Below, piece after piece: positions 12,601 through 24,729 of a stretch of DNA of 64,000 nucleotides (the stretch's first letter is position 1; each line of letters begins with the position of its first letter). The translations under genes and the position numbers were made by a program. The notes below the pieces were generated by a model, which had not been told where the DNA came from, did no database searches, and saw nothing but the letters and a program-made list of their open reading frames with translations. This DNA comes from Carnegiea gigantea (lineage: Eukaryota > Streptophyta > Magnoliopsida > Caryophyllales > Cactaceae), in NCBI GenBank assembly GCA_029747015.1, contig JAKOGI010000006.1:2042001-2106000 (forward strand). The letters are read 5' to 3'.

Positions 12601-13799
12601 AGCTGTTGCACAACAATTTGTTCCACACCCTCCTCCAACCACCCCCCAACCCAAAAAAAAGGAAAGAATTACTTTTTATTTTATTATTGGGGGGGGGGGG
12701 GTTACGTTTCTGGGATTTGGTAGTGATATATCTTGCAGACTTAATGTTTATCACTCACAGATTTCTTGTATGCTTTATTATTTTCCTTGTCCTTTTGTTT
12801 CTTTCAGTTGCAATAGTTTTTGGTACTTTTTTCCTAAGGAGATGTTATGTATTCAGGTGAGGGCAAAGATTTCAACTTTTGGGGGTTTTGGTGGTCCTTC
12901 CGAAGTTACTTGTGGAGGCAATGCCTTGAAGTTCTATGCATCAGTGCGCCTGAACATTAGGAGGACTGCTCTTATCAAGAAAGGAGAAGAGGTATGATAT
13001 AATCTTCCTCTTTGTTTGTCCTTTGATTGGTAGATGGCTTATTCTAGGGCCTTCATTTCATTTTAACCTCTTTCTCTTACTTGTCCTGGGCGTGTATATT
13101 TGACATCTGTGAATTTCCTAATTTTAGAGCAGTGTTCTGGTTTTCCCTTTTTCCCTGAGCTAACTTATAGTGAGCACATAACATGCATATTACTTTTGAG
13201 ATCTGGACAAGTTCATCTTAGGTTCTCATGTGGAAAGAGGGCAATCAACTGTTGAAACCACCCCTTAATTTTTGTATTTGTTTTTATTTTTGTCCCATTT
13301 CTAATTGGACATTTACCTAGAGCTGGCACATTGGGAAAGAAGCTATGGTGATTTGCCTACGGAAAAGACTTTATGTTACTCATTTTCTGTGATGTAATCC
13401 ATTCTGCAGACTGTTGGAAGTCAAATCCTTGTTAAGGTCATAAAGAATAAGCATGCGCCCCCTTTTAAAACTGCTGAATTCGAACTCGAGTTTGGGAAGG
13501 GAATATGCCGGGATTCAGAGCTCATTACGCTCGGTGTGAAGCACAAGTTGATTAAAAAGCAAGGCGGTTACTACAGCCTAAATGGCCAGACCCTACATGG
13601 GAAAGATGCAGTCAGAAGATATTTGGCTGAGAATGAAACTGCAAGAGAGGAGCTGGCCTTGACCCTTAGAGAAAAGCTACTTCATCATAACGAGGAGGTT
13701 GTAGAAGCTGACCTCTCAGAGGATACGGAACCACTGGAAGAGACAGTGGTCTCTCCTGAAACAGCAGATGAAGAGATAGTGACAGCGGCAGAGGCTTAG
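9681..13799 (+). CDS. RECA3: Mitochondrial RecA homologue, RECA3-like
   Basis: This is a bacterial-type RecA recombinase that drives strand exchange during organelle DNA repair. In plants RECA3 suppresses recombination between short repeats in the mitochondrial genome. Eight exons join in phase: 9681-9737, 10337-10394, 10710-10927, 11155-11242, 11775-11947, 12412-12558, 12857-12991 and 13410-13799, giving 421 residues. The N-terminus ([16 protein letters not shown]) is Arg-rich and lacks acidic residues except one Asp, which suits a mitochondrial presequence. Walker A is GPEASGKTT at residues 119-127. [16 protein letters not shown] carries the Walker B region, FLNQVR contains the loop 2 Gln, and [10 protein letters not shown] is well conserved. 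The C-terminus is acidic (many Glu after residue 390). The start is the first ATG after the CT run. Exon 3's acceptor (10708-10709) is the least certain junction, but it keeps phase. Confidence 0.92.
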
Positions 13800-15758
13800 G
13801 GCTTTGTTGTCCCAGTGTTTTCAAACAGCCTCAATTAGCCCATGTGCAGATTAATAGCAACAATTTTTTTTCAAGGGTTGGGTGGGATGAAGTTTTGGAA
13901 GTGTTTGGCACGCCATTGAAGGCCAAAGGAAATATTTCACTCTTTGTAGAGAGTTTTTCGGAGCTCTGTGGAATTGGTGACCTCTCCGAGTATGTCCAGC
14001 TGCATCATGTATTATAGTGAGATGAGTTAGCAGTTTTGAATGTTTCAGTGTATATTTTGCTTATATGATCAGCTGAGATTTGATGTTTTCATTTCCGCGG
14101 TGGGGACGGGTTCTTTACTTCTGGTGGAACCTTAACTTTGTCAGGTTAATCAGTTCTCTGCAAAGCAGAGCTTTATGACAGCTTGAATCAGTTGAATGCA
14201 TGGTGCATTAGTAATGGCTTTAACCTGTGTTTTTGTTGGCAAGTATGAAGCCTCCCTACTATTTCATGCATCTGTGTTGGTTCTCGTGAAAGATTGCTGT
14301 CCACACGTTGCGTGATCTCTGCGTTGAATTTAGAGACTATTCTTGAGTGTCACTGTCAAACCATTCGAGCCCAGGGTCAAGGTTAGGGTCAGGGTCTTCC
14401 AGTCTTCCTTCCCTGGATGTCTAGTTATCTACTTTAGCCCCGAGCTTCTTTTGTAGTTCTGGTCAAGAAGGATCAAGTGGTCAAGTCTGCTATGAATAAA
14501 CACCATTAGTCAAACGCTGTAAGGAAGCGAAAAAAAGGTCTATTAGTTTGTTGGGTGGTAAGATTTGTCATTGAAAGGAATTTAAGAAGTGTTCATCAAT
14601 GAGAATTGATTGTGAAAGTTAAAAAGAGTTGTTGAAACCTATAAGATTGCTCCTATTGGATTTAAACATATAAGAACCAAAAATTAAAATACAATACAAA
14701 CAATAAATGGAAAACAAGAAAATATAGATTTTTTTTTGGTTTTAGGAATCATATGAAAAAGATCGCTTCATTTACAAGTATAAATTTCAGTACCAGTAAC
14801 TTATTCATCTCTCTCACCCCTTTTTCGAATGTATCTTTTATGCAATCACGAATTTCCTTCACTTCTCACACACAACAAATTGTTTTTATAGTCAACTATC
14901 CTTGGCCTTTAGACAATAGCGAAACCTTGGGATTCAAGGACTCCATATCAACCCATGTGAAGTCTAGGCTCTAAGCCGAAACCTTTTCAATTGCTTTTTT
15001 TCATAATTTGTAATCATTTTTTTAAAATTTTTTTATTATAAGATACTTATTCTAAAACTTATATTTTTTTATGATAATATTCAAACTCATAAATGAATGA
15101 GGATAAATAGAGTTTTCCGTCATGATGTACACTACACAATGTCATGTGAGAATCAACAAAAGATTTGAAATTAATAACAATACCCTAAAAAATATGTAGA
15201 TGTTTTATCTTTTCAAACTTCCCTCGTTTGCTAACGTATTTGGCACTTTGCTTCATTCATAGAAAGAAGCTATTTCGCTACTATGAAAGGAGTGATATAA
15301 TGAGATTTACTTTCATCGTAATACTCCTTTATTCTTTACCTCTTCTCTTTTTCATATCTTACCCACTTAAATATGTAAGTAAAAAATAAGATACTTAATT
15401 AAACTACTATATTTTGAGAGAATTCTCATCTCAATTTTTTCAGAAAATCTTATTTAAATGTTATTATGCTCCATGAAGAAGTGCAAAATGTTATATGACC
15501 AAGTTAAAAAAAAAAAAAAAAAAAACTCTGGAGACCACCAACTTTCCCCCTCCTTCTCACCGTTCTGCTCATAGCTGAAGTAGCGTCATACACATATATG
15601 CATATGTAAAAAATGTACAACTAAGTTGATGCGTCTTGCGATTCTTTATGAGGTTTTGAAGGAGTTTCTCGCTGTAAATCCTAAATTCTAAATCATCGCC
15701 AACATTTCGTACTCCAAAATTTTCTCTATACGCCGGAATCCACCCAACAGCGGCCGCA
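13800..15758. other. Intergenic region between RECA3-like and DEAH5-like genes
   Basis: The first part is probably the RECA3 3' UTR. From about 14500 the DNA is AT-rich with no supported gene; a 73-codon frame near 14753 has no recognisable content. An A-run of about 20 bases lies at 15506-15525. The last 200 bases hold the 5' UTR of the helicase gene. Confidence 0.5.
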
Positions 15759-18700
15759 ATGGCGGCGGAGGAGGAGTCGAAAGACGAAGCCTTGAAGAAG
15801 CTCGAGTATCTGTCGTTGGTTTCCAAGGTATGTTCCGAACTCGAAACTCATGTCGGTGTCGGCGACAAGGTGGTCGCTGAATTCATCACCGACCTCGGCC
15901 ACAAGTGCCACTCGGTCGATGAATTCGACGCCAAGTTGAAGGAAAATGGCGCCGAAATGCCTGATTACTTTGTTAGAACTTTGTTAACTATTATTCATGC
16001 GATTTTGCCCCCAAGCCCTAAGGGTGAGAAGAAAGATGGGGGTGATTCGAAGTTTTCAGGGTTGACGATTGCTGATAGTAGGGATAGGGTTAAGCAGTTG
16101 GAGAGAGAAATTGAGATGGAAGCTGAAGAGCGGCGGAAGAGGGATGGGGAGATGGAAGATGATAGAAGTCGCCATGATAGAGGTAGGGATAGGGATAGGG
16201 GTAGGGATAGGGATAGGGAGAGGGGAAGAGATAGGGAGAGAGATGGAGATAGGAGAGGAAGACATGATAAATCTGAAAGATATAGGGAAATTGATGAAGA
16301 TGGCTATGATGATCATAGGGATAGGCGCGGTGATGACAGAGGCAGGAGGGGAAGACATGAGAAATCTGATAGATATAGGGAAAGAGATGAAGATGGGTAT
16401 GATGATCATAGGGAAAGACGCGGGGATGATAGACGTAGGAGGCATAGGTATGAGGCTGGAGATGATGAGGATATGGGGGATAGGAAGGAAGAAAGGAATC
16501 AGAGGAGTGGGAGGAGTCACTCTGATGAGCCTGAGTTGTATAATGTTTATAAGGGTAGAGTTTCGAGAGTGATGGACTCTGGTTGCTTTGTTCAGTTGCA
16601 AGATTTTAAAGGGAAGGAAGGTTTGGTTCATGTTTCTCAGATGGCAAGCCGGCGCATTACAAATGCTAAGGATTTTGTGAAGCGGGATCAGGAGGTTTAT
16701 GTGAAGGTGATATCCGTTTCAGGGCAGAAGTTGAGTTTCTCAATGAGGGATGTGGATCAGGACACTGGTAAAGATTTGCTTCCGTTGAAGAAGAGTTTGG
16801 AGGATGATTCTCTTAGGGCGAATCCTGCCAGTGCTAATGGGCCTACCACTAGGACAGGTATTTCTGGGATCCGGATTGTGGAGGAGGATAATTCAGGCTC
16901 TTCACGTAGGCCACTGAAGCGTATGAGTTCACCTGAGAAGTGGGAGACAAAGCAGCTTATTGCATCAGGTGTATTGAGTGTGAAGGAATATCCAAGCTTT
17001 GATGATGAAGGTGATGGGTTGCTTTACCAAGAAGAAGGTGCTGAAGAGGAGCTTGAGATAGAGATGAATGAAGATGAGCCTCCCTTTTTGCAAGGGCAGA
17101 CCCGTTATTCTGTCGATGTGTCACCTGTTAAGATTTTTAAGAATCCTGAGGGGTCATTGAGTCGGGCAGCTGCTCTCCAATCTGCTCTTATAAAAGAAAG
17201 GAGAGAAGTACGTGAGCAACAACAAAGAACGATGCTTGACTCTATCCCAAAGGATCTTAATCGTCCTTGGGAAGATCCAATGCCAGAGACTGGGGAGAGA
17301 CATCTTGCTCAGGAGCTGAGAGGTGTTGGTTTATCCGCCTATGATATGCCTGAATGGAAGAAGGAAGCCTATGGGAAGGCTCTGACTTTTGGGCAGAAAT
17401 CCAAGCTCTCGATCCAGGAGCAGAGGCAGAGTTTGCCTATATATAAGCTAAAGAAGGAGCTCATTCAAGCTGTGCATGACAATCAGGTTCTAGTCGTTAT
17501 TGGTGAAACTGGCTCAGGTAAAACAACCCAGGTAACCCAGTACCTTGCGGAAGCAGGTTACACTACTAGAGGTAAGATTGGTTGTACCCAGCCCCGTAGA
17601 GTGGCTGCTATGTCTGTAGCAAAGAGGGTTGCTGAGGAGTTCGGTTGTCGGTTAGGGGAGGAAGTTGGATATGCCATACGGTTTGAGGATTGTACAGGTC
17701 CTGATACCGTGATTAAGTATATGACTGATGGTATGCTTCTTAGGGAGATCCTGATCGATGAGAACCTATCTCAGTATTCAGTCATAATGCTAGATGAAGC
17801 ACACGAGAGAACCATACATACTGATGTCCTGTTTGGACTACTAAAACAGCTTGTAAAGCGGAGGCCTGATCTGCGTCTGATTGTCACCTCTGCTACATTG
17901 GATGCTGAGAAATTTTCTGGATACTTCTTCAACTGTAATATCTTCACCATCCCTGGACGAACTTATCCTGTGGAGATTCTTTACACCAAGCAGCCTGAGA
18001 CTGATTATTTGGATGCAGCTCTAATCACAGTGCTGCAGATCCACCTGACAGAACCAGAAGGAGACATTCTTCTCTTCTTGACCGGCCAGGAAGAGATTGA
18101 TTTCGCATGTCAATGTCTTTATGACAGGATGAAAGCCTTGGGTAAGAATGTTCCTGAGTTAATTATTCTTCCAGTTTACAGTGCCCTTCCAAGTGAAATG
18201 CAATCCCGAATTTTTGAACCCGCCCCTCCTGGAAAGAGGAAAGTGGTGGTGGCCACAAACATTGCCGAAGCTTCTTTGACCATTGATGGGATATTTTATG
18301 TGATTGATCCTGGGTTTGCAAAGCAAAATGTATACAATCCAAAACAGGGGCTGGATTCCCTGGTTATAACACCAATTTCGCAAGCATCAGCCAAGCAACG
18401 AGCAGGACGTGCTGGGCGTACTGGGCCGGGAAAATGCTATCGTTTGTACACAGAGAGTGCTTACCGTAATGAAATGTCTCCCACCACAATTCCTGAGATA
18501 CAGAGGATTAATCTTGGGATGACTACGCTGACTATGAAAGCTATGGGAATTAATGATCTGCTATCTTTTGATTTTATGGATCCACCACCTCCTCAAGCAC
18601 TTATTTCTGCCATGGAGCAGTTGTACAGTCTTGGAGCCTTGGATGAGGAGGGGCTTTTGACAAAATTAGGCCGGAAGATGGCAGAATTCCCCTTGGAACC

Positions 18701-21126
18701 TCCATTGTCTAAAATGCTTTTGGCCAGTGTGGACCTTGGATGCAGCGACGAGATTTTGACCATAATTGCAATGATCCAAACTGGAAATATCTTCTACAGG
18801 CCAAGGGAGAAACAAGCACAAGCAGATCAGAAGAGGGCAAAATTTTTCCAACCAGAGGGTGATCATTTGACACTGCTTGCTGTATATGAGGCGTGGAAAG
18901 CAAAGAATTTCTCTGGGCCATGGTGCTTTGAAAATTTCATTCAGTCTCGGTCTTTGCGAAGGGCACAAGACGTCAGGAAACAACTTCTCAGCATCATGGA
19001 TAAGTATGTCCTCTTAGCTGCTGTTGTTTCTCATTTACTCCCCTGTTTCCCCCTAAATAATCCTGAGCATATTGTGGCTTTGCGTATTGTGATTTTGCAT
19101 ATTGTTAATACACATGTGCTGGCGCTTGCATGTGCACTCGAATATTTACAGAAGTAGAGATGATGAAAATAGTTAGACGCCTAACAAAAATCCTTGATCC
19201 AATAGACGTGTAGCACTTGGTCATTTATAATCTGGTTTCTGTGTCTGCTTTAGTTGAACTTTCCCTGGATGGTTTTGTTTGCACTTGCGAAACCAGTACA
19301 ATGACACTGGTTATCTTGAAACTGTGGCCGAGGACAGCATCTGCTGATGGTGATGTCTGTTTTTGTTGGCTTGCCATTAGTCTCTGTTTTGGATATGTCT
19401 AGAGATGTGATAGTACTTATCCTCTTCTCTTTGCTCTTCCCATGTAAATGGGAGATGCTATTTGAGAAAAAATGCCGATTTAAGATCCAGAATTATGGTT
19501 CATCTGGGATAGCCCTCCATAGTTGTGAGGCTCCTTTACCTCATGCATCATCAGTGAACTCAGTGGAAGCAGCTCTTCTAGGATACCGTCCTAGACGTTA
19601 TTCCCTCTAATTGAAGTCTGTAATTAGATTAGAATTAAAATCTTGTTCTGATAATGGTGTTTTTAAACCCTACAATTTGGAAAAAGGGGTGGGCTGAAAG
19701 GATCTAAAGTTTTAGATTCATAACTTCGATACATATACAATTGCATATATACAGTTATCTTTGAGTGTGAAATCAAGTTTGGGTTTGTTGCCTAAAACTT
19801 GTCTGTAAATTGGCTGGCTTTGTGCATCTGATTTTTGTAGCTCAACAATTTGAGTTGCATTTGAGCCCTCTACAACCCCCCCTCCCCCCCAACCCGGGTG
19901 GCCAACCCCCCCCCCCAAAAAAAAAAAAAAGGAATGGGTGAACCTCTTGCTATGAACTTCGGAGGGAAGTTAACCTCCTAGTTTATGTGCCTTTTTCCTG
20001 TCCTCTTTTTTTTGGGGGGGGGGGGGGGCACCTTCTTTTGCATGTTCTCTCTATTTGTCTACTTTTGTACCCTTTTTTTGTCTACTTCTGTTAATGCATC
20101 TGTCTGTCACATATTCTTTAGGTATCATGGGTATTTCTGTATTACTTTCTGAATCCCAGTAGTAGAGCTGAAGAGTTGTGAATTCTTCTCTGTGATTTCC
20201 GTTTTTCTTGGTGGTGTTATGTTTGTGTACTCTCGGATTGTTTTGCAAGCTGTGTGTGTTCAGCTTTTGCGAACCTCCTGTGCTTATGTGAGTTGATGTA
20301 CTAGTCACAACTGAAAGCTCGCATGGCATTGAAACAGTGAGCAGAACCTCTTTCTGACCAGCACGTTGCATTAATAGCACCCTACTGCCGTAGCTTATGT
20401 GAACATTCAAGTTGAAACCCTTGCATCTCATGACCCATAAGAAAATTCGAATCAGTAGATTGACATCCTTGTGCCTGATGCTTCAATTACCTGTTCACCA
20501 TTGCACCAACATTATGATTCTCTCATCACTGTTCACAAATGGTAGCCTAAATTCAGGAGCATTCATATTTGCTTATCCCTTGAGATTTCTGGGTCTTTCC
20601 CTGCTATGTTTTTCTCTTTTACTACTTCTAGTGGCTGAACTTTCATACGCAATAGTTGCATTAGAATTTAGAAAGCTCGATTTGTAGCCCAATGTATGAT
20701 GTTACTAAATCGTATTTTACTGCTCTTTTCAGGTATAAATTGGATGTTGTGAGTGCTGGGAAGAATTTCACCAAAATAAGGAAAGCAATTACAGCTGGAT
20801 TTTTCTTCCATGCTGCGAGGAAGGATCCACAAGAGGGTTACAGAACACTGGTCGAGAATCAACCGGTCTACATCCATCCGAGCAGTGCACTGTTCCAGAG
20901 ACAACCAGATTGGGTCATTTACCATGAACTGGTTATGACTACCAAAGAATATATGAGGGAGGTGACTGTCATTGATCCAAAGTGGCTGGTCGAGCTAGCC
21001 CCCAGATTTTTCAAAGTGGCTGATCCTACAAAAATGAGCAAGCGGAAGCGTCAAGAACGCATTGAACCACTGTATGATAGATACCATGAGCCTAACTCTT
21101 GGCGTCTGAGCAAGAGGCGTGCTTAG
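15759..21126 (+). CDS. Spliceosomal DEAH-box RNA helicase, PRP22/DEAH5 (DHX8) type
   Basis: This ATP-dependent helicase releases spliced mRNA from the spliceosome. Exon 1 is 15759-19003 and exon 2 is 20733-21126. They join as AA|G and give 1212 residues, close to Arabidopsis DEAH5 (about 1170). Domains in order: a helical N-terminus; an Arg/Asp/Glu-rich segment (about residues 120-250) built from RDRDRG and [13 protein letters not shown] repeats; an S1 RNA-binding domain (about 261-335); then the helicase core. Motif I is GETGSGKTT at 582-590, motif II DEAH at 679-682, motif III SAT, and motif [12 protein letters not shown] from 880. Helicase-associated and OB-fold regions follow, ending in [10 protein letters not shown]. 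The second exon supplies the last 130 residues. If the intron is retained, translation stops at about 19157 and that C-terminus is lost. The start codon lies in a GC-rich context (GCCGCAATGGCGG). Confidence 0.95.
16185..16240 (+). repeat. AGGGAT/AGGGGT hexamer run coding RD/RG repeats
   Basis: The AGGGAT hexamer and its variants repeat about nine times within exon 1 of the helicase gene and code for alternating Arg-Asp/Arg-Gly. The region is coding and in frame, but prone to length change. Confidence 0.8.
19861..20028. repeat. C-run/A-run and T-run/G-run homopolymers in helicase intron
   Basis: The single intron of the DEAH5-like gene holds C-rich runs leading into an A-run (about 19905-19930). 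About 75 bases on there is a T-run followed by about 15 G (20006-20028). The two compound tracts are inverted relative to each other and could pair in the transcript. Pairing is inferred. Confidence 0.7.
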
Positions 21127-21772
21127 TTTCTCATCTCTTTGTTGATTTTAGGTCTTTCCGACATGCCCTTTCAACTTGGCTCCGATTTTGTTGCGGAGCC
21201 GAAAGAATGTAGCTTACTGTTTGTCATTTATTTACGTGCATAACACTGTAACATCTATGGAGTGTCTGTGTTTCCATATATGGATCAGTAGTAGTTCTCT
21301 ATGATCTCTGTGCGCTCAGACGATCTATGGGAGCATTTTATGTTTCCATCTATAACACGCGCACGCGAACCAAAAAAATAAAGAGGAATAAAAAGGGCGG
21401 AAAATAAGAAAAATGCTACATGATGAAATGATAGAAGTGGCTCGCGTTCAGGTGCACTTAAGTTGGCTAGAGGGCTAGGTTTTTTTTTTTTTTTTTAATT
21501 GTTGGTTGACATGTTTTTGGATTCAAGGTTAGTCTAAGCCAATTTTAGATTTTTGCTTTGGATTTAAGAAACAGAGGTTGGAATAAAATTTTCTTGATCC
21601 TAATGGTAGTATCATAATCTCCAACCTCCATACAAGCACGTAAGGAAAGAAATGAACTAATTTGTGAGGGAGACAAACAAATTTCAAGGATTTGTAGGTA
21701 GCTTCAGAACTAAAGACAATAACTCAATGAACGCTGAAGAAGGTATTCAGTAATTACAAATTGGGTTAACGG
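21127..21772. other. 3' flank of helicase gene
   Basis: This stretch holds the 3' UTR followed by non-coding DNA with a T-run at 21480-21496. No gene was seen. It ends in the left target duplication of the hAT-like element (21765-21772). Confidence 0.5.
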
Positions 21773-22355
21773 TAGAGTTGAGAAAAGCTGACCGACCCGA
21801 AACCGACACGAAGTTAAGTAGGTTTGGGTATAAATTTTTGACCCGTTTAATTGAATGGGTTGACACGTTCAACCCGTTTAATTAAATGGGTTAGGTTTAG
21901 GTCGAGATTCTCGACACGAAAAAGTACTTATTTAACCCGTTTAATTAAATGAGTTAAATAAGTCAACTCATTTTTCCATATGTTATTTATCTATTTACTT
22001 TTTATTAGATAATTAAGAATATAAAAATTTTTAAAAATTGTGAATTATGGCGAATCAGAGGAATTTTAAAGAGTAATTATTTAATGTAATATGTAAACTT
22101 AGTTTTTAACATTGTAATTACGTATTGGTTGAAAATTTTAAATGCATAAATAGTTAATTAGGCGATTGAACTTAACCTGTTTATCTTAAATGGGTTAAAC
22201 AGGTCAACCCGTTTAAAAATTAAATGGTTACAGGTCAAGATTTTTCAACCCGTTTAATAAACGGGTTAGGTTCAAGTTGAGGAATTCTCAATCGGTTTAA
22301 GTTCGATATGAACACGGATCCGACTCGACCCGACACGGCCTATTACCCAACTTTA
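21773..22355. mobile_element. Non-autonomous hAT-like element (583 bp) with perfect 8-bp TSD
   Basis: The sequence GTTAACGG flanks both ends exactly (21765-21772 and 22356-22363). The left terminus TAGAGTTGAGAAAA and the right terminus read inward, TAAAGTTGGGTAAT, match at most positions. The interior is built of quasi-palindromic units such as AACCCGTTTAATTAAATGGG and CGACCCGACACG. No transposase coding was found. An 8-bp duplication and TA(G/A)AGTTG-type ends fit the hAT superfamily; the assignment is inferred from these. Confidence 0.8.
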
Positions 22356-24235
22356 GTTAACGGCATCGGCAAACTTGGTTTCACATCTTAGTTTTAAATT
22401 AAAAATTAGCCAAAAAAAATATAGAAATGGAGAAAGTGAGGAAACTGCCAACCGTTTGTAATATGCTATTAGAGGTAACTTACTACATCATTGAGAAGTG
22501 GTTGCGATGTCAATCTCTGTTGACTATTATAAATTGTGAACTGACGTTAGGTGCCTCGCGGTGTGCAGTGATGTTTTAGGATTCAGTCAAAATTCAATTT
22601 CAAAGATACAGGTCATATGTGCTCTTTTTAGCCTGGGTTCGCTTACCTTTATTTTTTTTTTTTTTAAAAAAAACTGCTCTTTTAGCGGCATCAAAAGATT
22701 AAGTTATACATTAGACTTGGAACTATGATTCCGGGCAATTTTTTCAAATAGGGGTTTCTTCAGGGTAGAAGGAATGGTGAAAATATGGATTTATGTATTA
22801 CTGGATTTATAGACTTGGATTTGCCTATTAATTTTGTTTTCGAAGAAACTTACTTGAATGGTGGTGACGTCCGAACTTAAGTGTGGTTGACGTATCAATC
22901 GATCGTACGCACTGACGTATCCTCCCTCCAACGACCTGCACGAAGGTCGACCTCGGGTGTTTTTCTCAAGGAAGACCCATTCGATACTCAAGTTAGTCTC
23001 AGAAAGAATTTGGGAAGCGAATATAGAGAGCAAAGAGCATAGAGAGAGAGGGAGAGAGAGAGTTGATGAGATTGTTAAGTTGTCTAAAGGGAAAAGTAAA
23101 AGGTGAAAGTGAAGACCCTCCCCAAAAGAGAAAAGTTGGGACATTTATAACCTTGAGGTTGGCACTTAAGGCTAGAAGGGTAATTCCCAATTAAGGAGGT
23201 CAAATTACAATTATGCCCCTCTAACCTTCTTCTATCAACATGGGTCAACTATGACCCCATACTAACTTAGCCGGCACCACGTGTCGCATTTTTATTGAAC
23301 GGATCATTATATATCCTAATCAAATTTGTAAGCAAAGGTAAGTTTGTTAGGATTGAATTGAATGGGATATCATACACCATAATTTTATGTTCACAAACTT
23401 TGTCTGTTGATGACAATGATAAATGATAATACTTTATGATTCCGATCACAATATAGTAATTCTTTTTTGTTTTGCCATTCATGTGAAAATCAAAATTAAT
23501 ATTGCAATATGCCAATAGAACATTTTAAACGGAAATTCACCTTGCATTAGCTTACCTTTGTCCGGTTGACTGTTGCATGAATTTGTCTTTCTTTATCTTA
23601 TATTTTGTAAGGAAGAAAACATCAATAAGCAAATAGGCATCTATAATTTGGTAAAATTTACAAAGAATGCTGTGATAAGATCATGGCTATTAGAGAACTT
23701 TAATTAACCTACGGCATGCAAATGCAAGCACAAATAAATATATTTTTTACGTTGCTTAATTAGGTTCTATTCTAATTATCAAAGTTTCTTCAAAGAACTG
23801 GGAATTAGGTATATTTGATTCCTCCTTTTTCCATCATTTTATACTAATCTTTGTGTCTCATTTAAATCCTCAGAAAATAGAATAGATGTGTCTATTAATT
23901 CCTTTCTGTGGTCAAATGGACAAGCGCACTTAGCTTGAATTCTAGATCAAACGAGTCAGTCAATTAAGATATGCATAACTGTTCGTATATATGACGTTTA
24001 CTCCATGCACAAAAATTAAGGTAACATAATACATTGGCTGCCGCAGTATCTGCAATTACTGCTCATTTTCCATCCTATGATTCATTGGGCAGTGATTAGG
24101 ACGAATCGGCCTTCAAAGAAGCAGTCGGAAGTGGCTCAATGACAACCAGGCGAAAAGAGCGATTATAGCCTAATTTTGAGAATAATAGTTAATAATTTTT
24201 TAGACTAATTAACAGTTATGTATTTAAAAATTTAA
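22356..24235. other. Intergenic DNA without supported genes
   Basis: No convincing coding sequence was found. A GA-rich tract at 23038-23062 lies within a moderately GC-rich stretch (about 22850-23270) that looks like decayed retroelement DNA, but no terminal repeats or primer site were found. The rest is AT-rich. Confidence 0.4.
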
Positions 24236-24335
24236 GGTCGTTTGTGGTTATGTTGTGTTTTCTTGCATGATCACATCATACAAAATGTGATCTTGCATTC
24301 TTGCCAAAAAACACAAAATGTAAATCAGACCGACC
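24236..24335. mobile_element. 100-bp foldback MITE
   Basis: The two halves are inverted repeats. The left half starts GGTCGTTTGTGG and continues TTGTGTTTTCTTGC. The right half, read inward, starts GGTCGGTCTGAT and continues TTGTGTTTTTTGGC. It is flanked by TAA (24233-24235) and TCA (24336-24338), in the T-N-A pattern seen at other elements here. It lies about 400 bases beyond the stop codon of the CFM3-like gene. Confidence 0.5.
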
Positions 24336-24729
24336 TCAGTTCATCCATACAATAATGGTGATGTTTTCATGGTCATATATAATTTCATTAGTTACAAAGA
24401 AATTGTGGTGACTAATATTATTTATGCAGGCCATTCAGCTTGTCCAAACGATTGTTTTGGTATATTGATTTTTGGGTTACTAGAATCAGATGAGATGGTT
24501 ACTACTTAACGAGTATCTATAATCTTACAACTGCTAGAGTGCCAGCTCTATTGCGGGTCTGAGAAGATCGGAATAAAGATAGCTTTACCTTTACCAAAAT
24601 TTACACAGCTTCTAGACAAAACCGAACTGCTTACACAAGAATCTCGGCACCTTCTAGACAAAAGTACCGGTGGGTGCCATTGAAAAATCTAGCCAACTAT
24701 TGATCTTACTCTTGATTTGGAGAAGCATA

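Noticed and set aside
16056..16631. 191-codon minus-strand frame opposite the helicase
   Set aside because: It is the complement of the Arg/Asp-rich repeat coding region; its Ile/Pro/Ser composition is an artefact.
20412..20687. 91-codon frame in the helicase intron
   Set aside because: It lies within a confirmed intron and has no recognisable content; the flanking exons join perfectly without it.
22791..23190. Open frames on the minus strand, possibly from a retroelement
   Set aside because: The translation has no reverse transcriptase, integrase or protease motifs. The GA-rich stretch and composition hint at an old LTR, but no direct repeats, primer site or target duplication were found.
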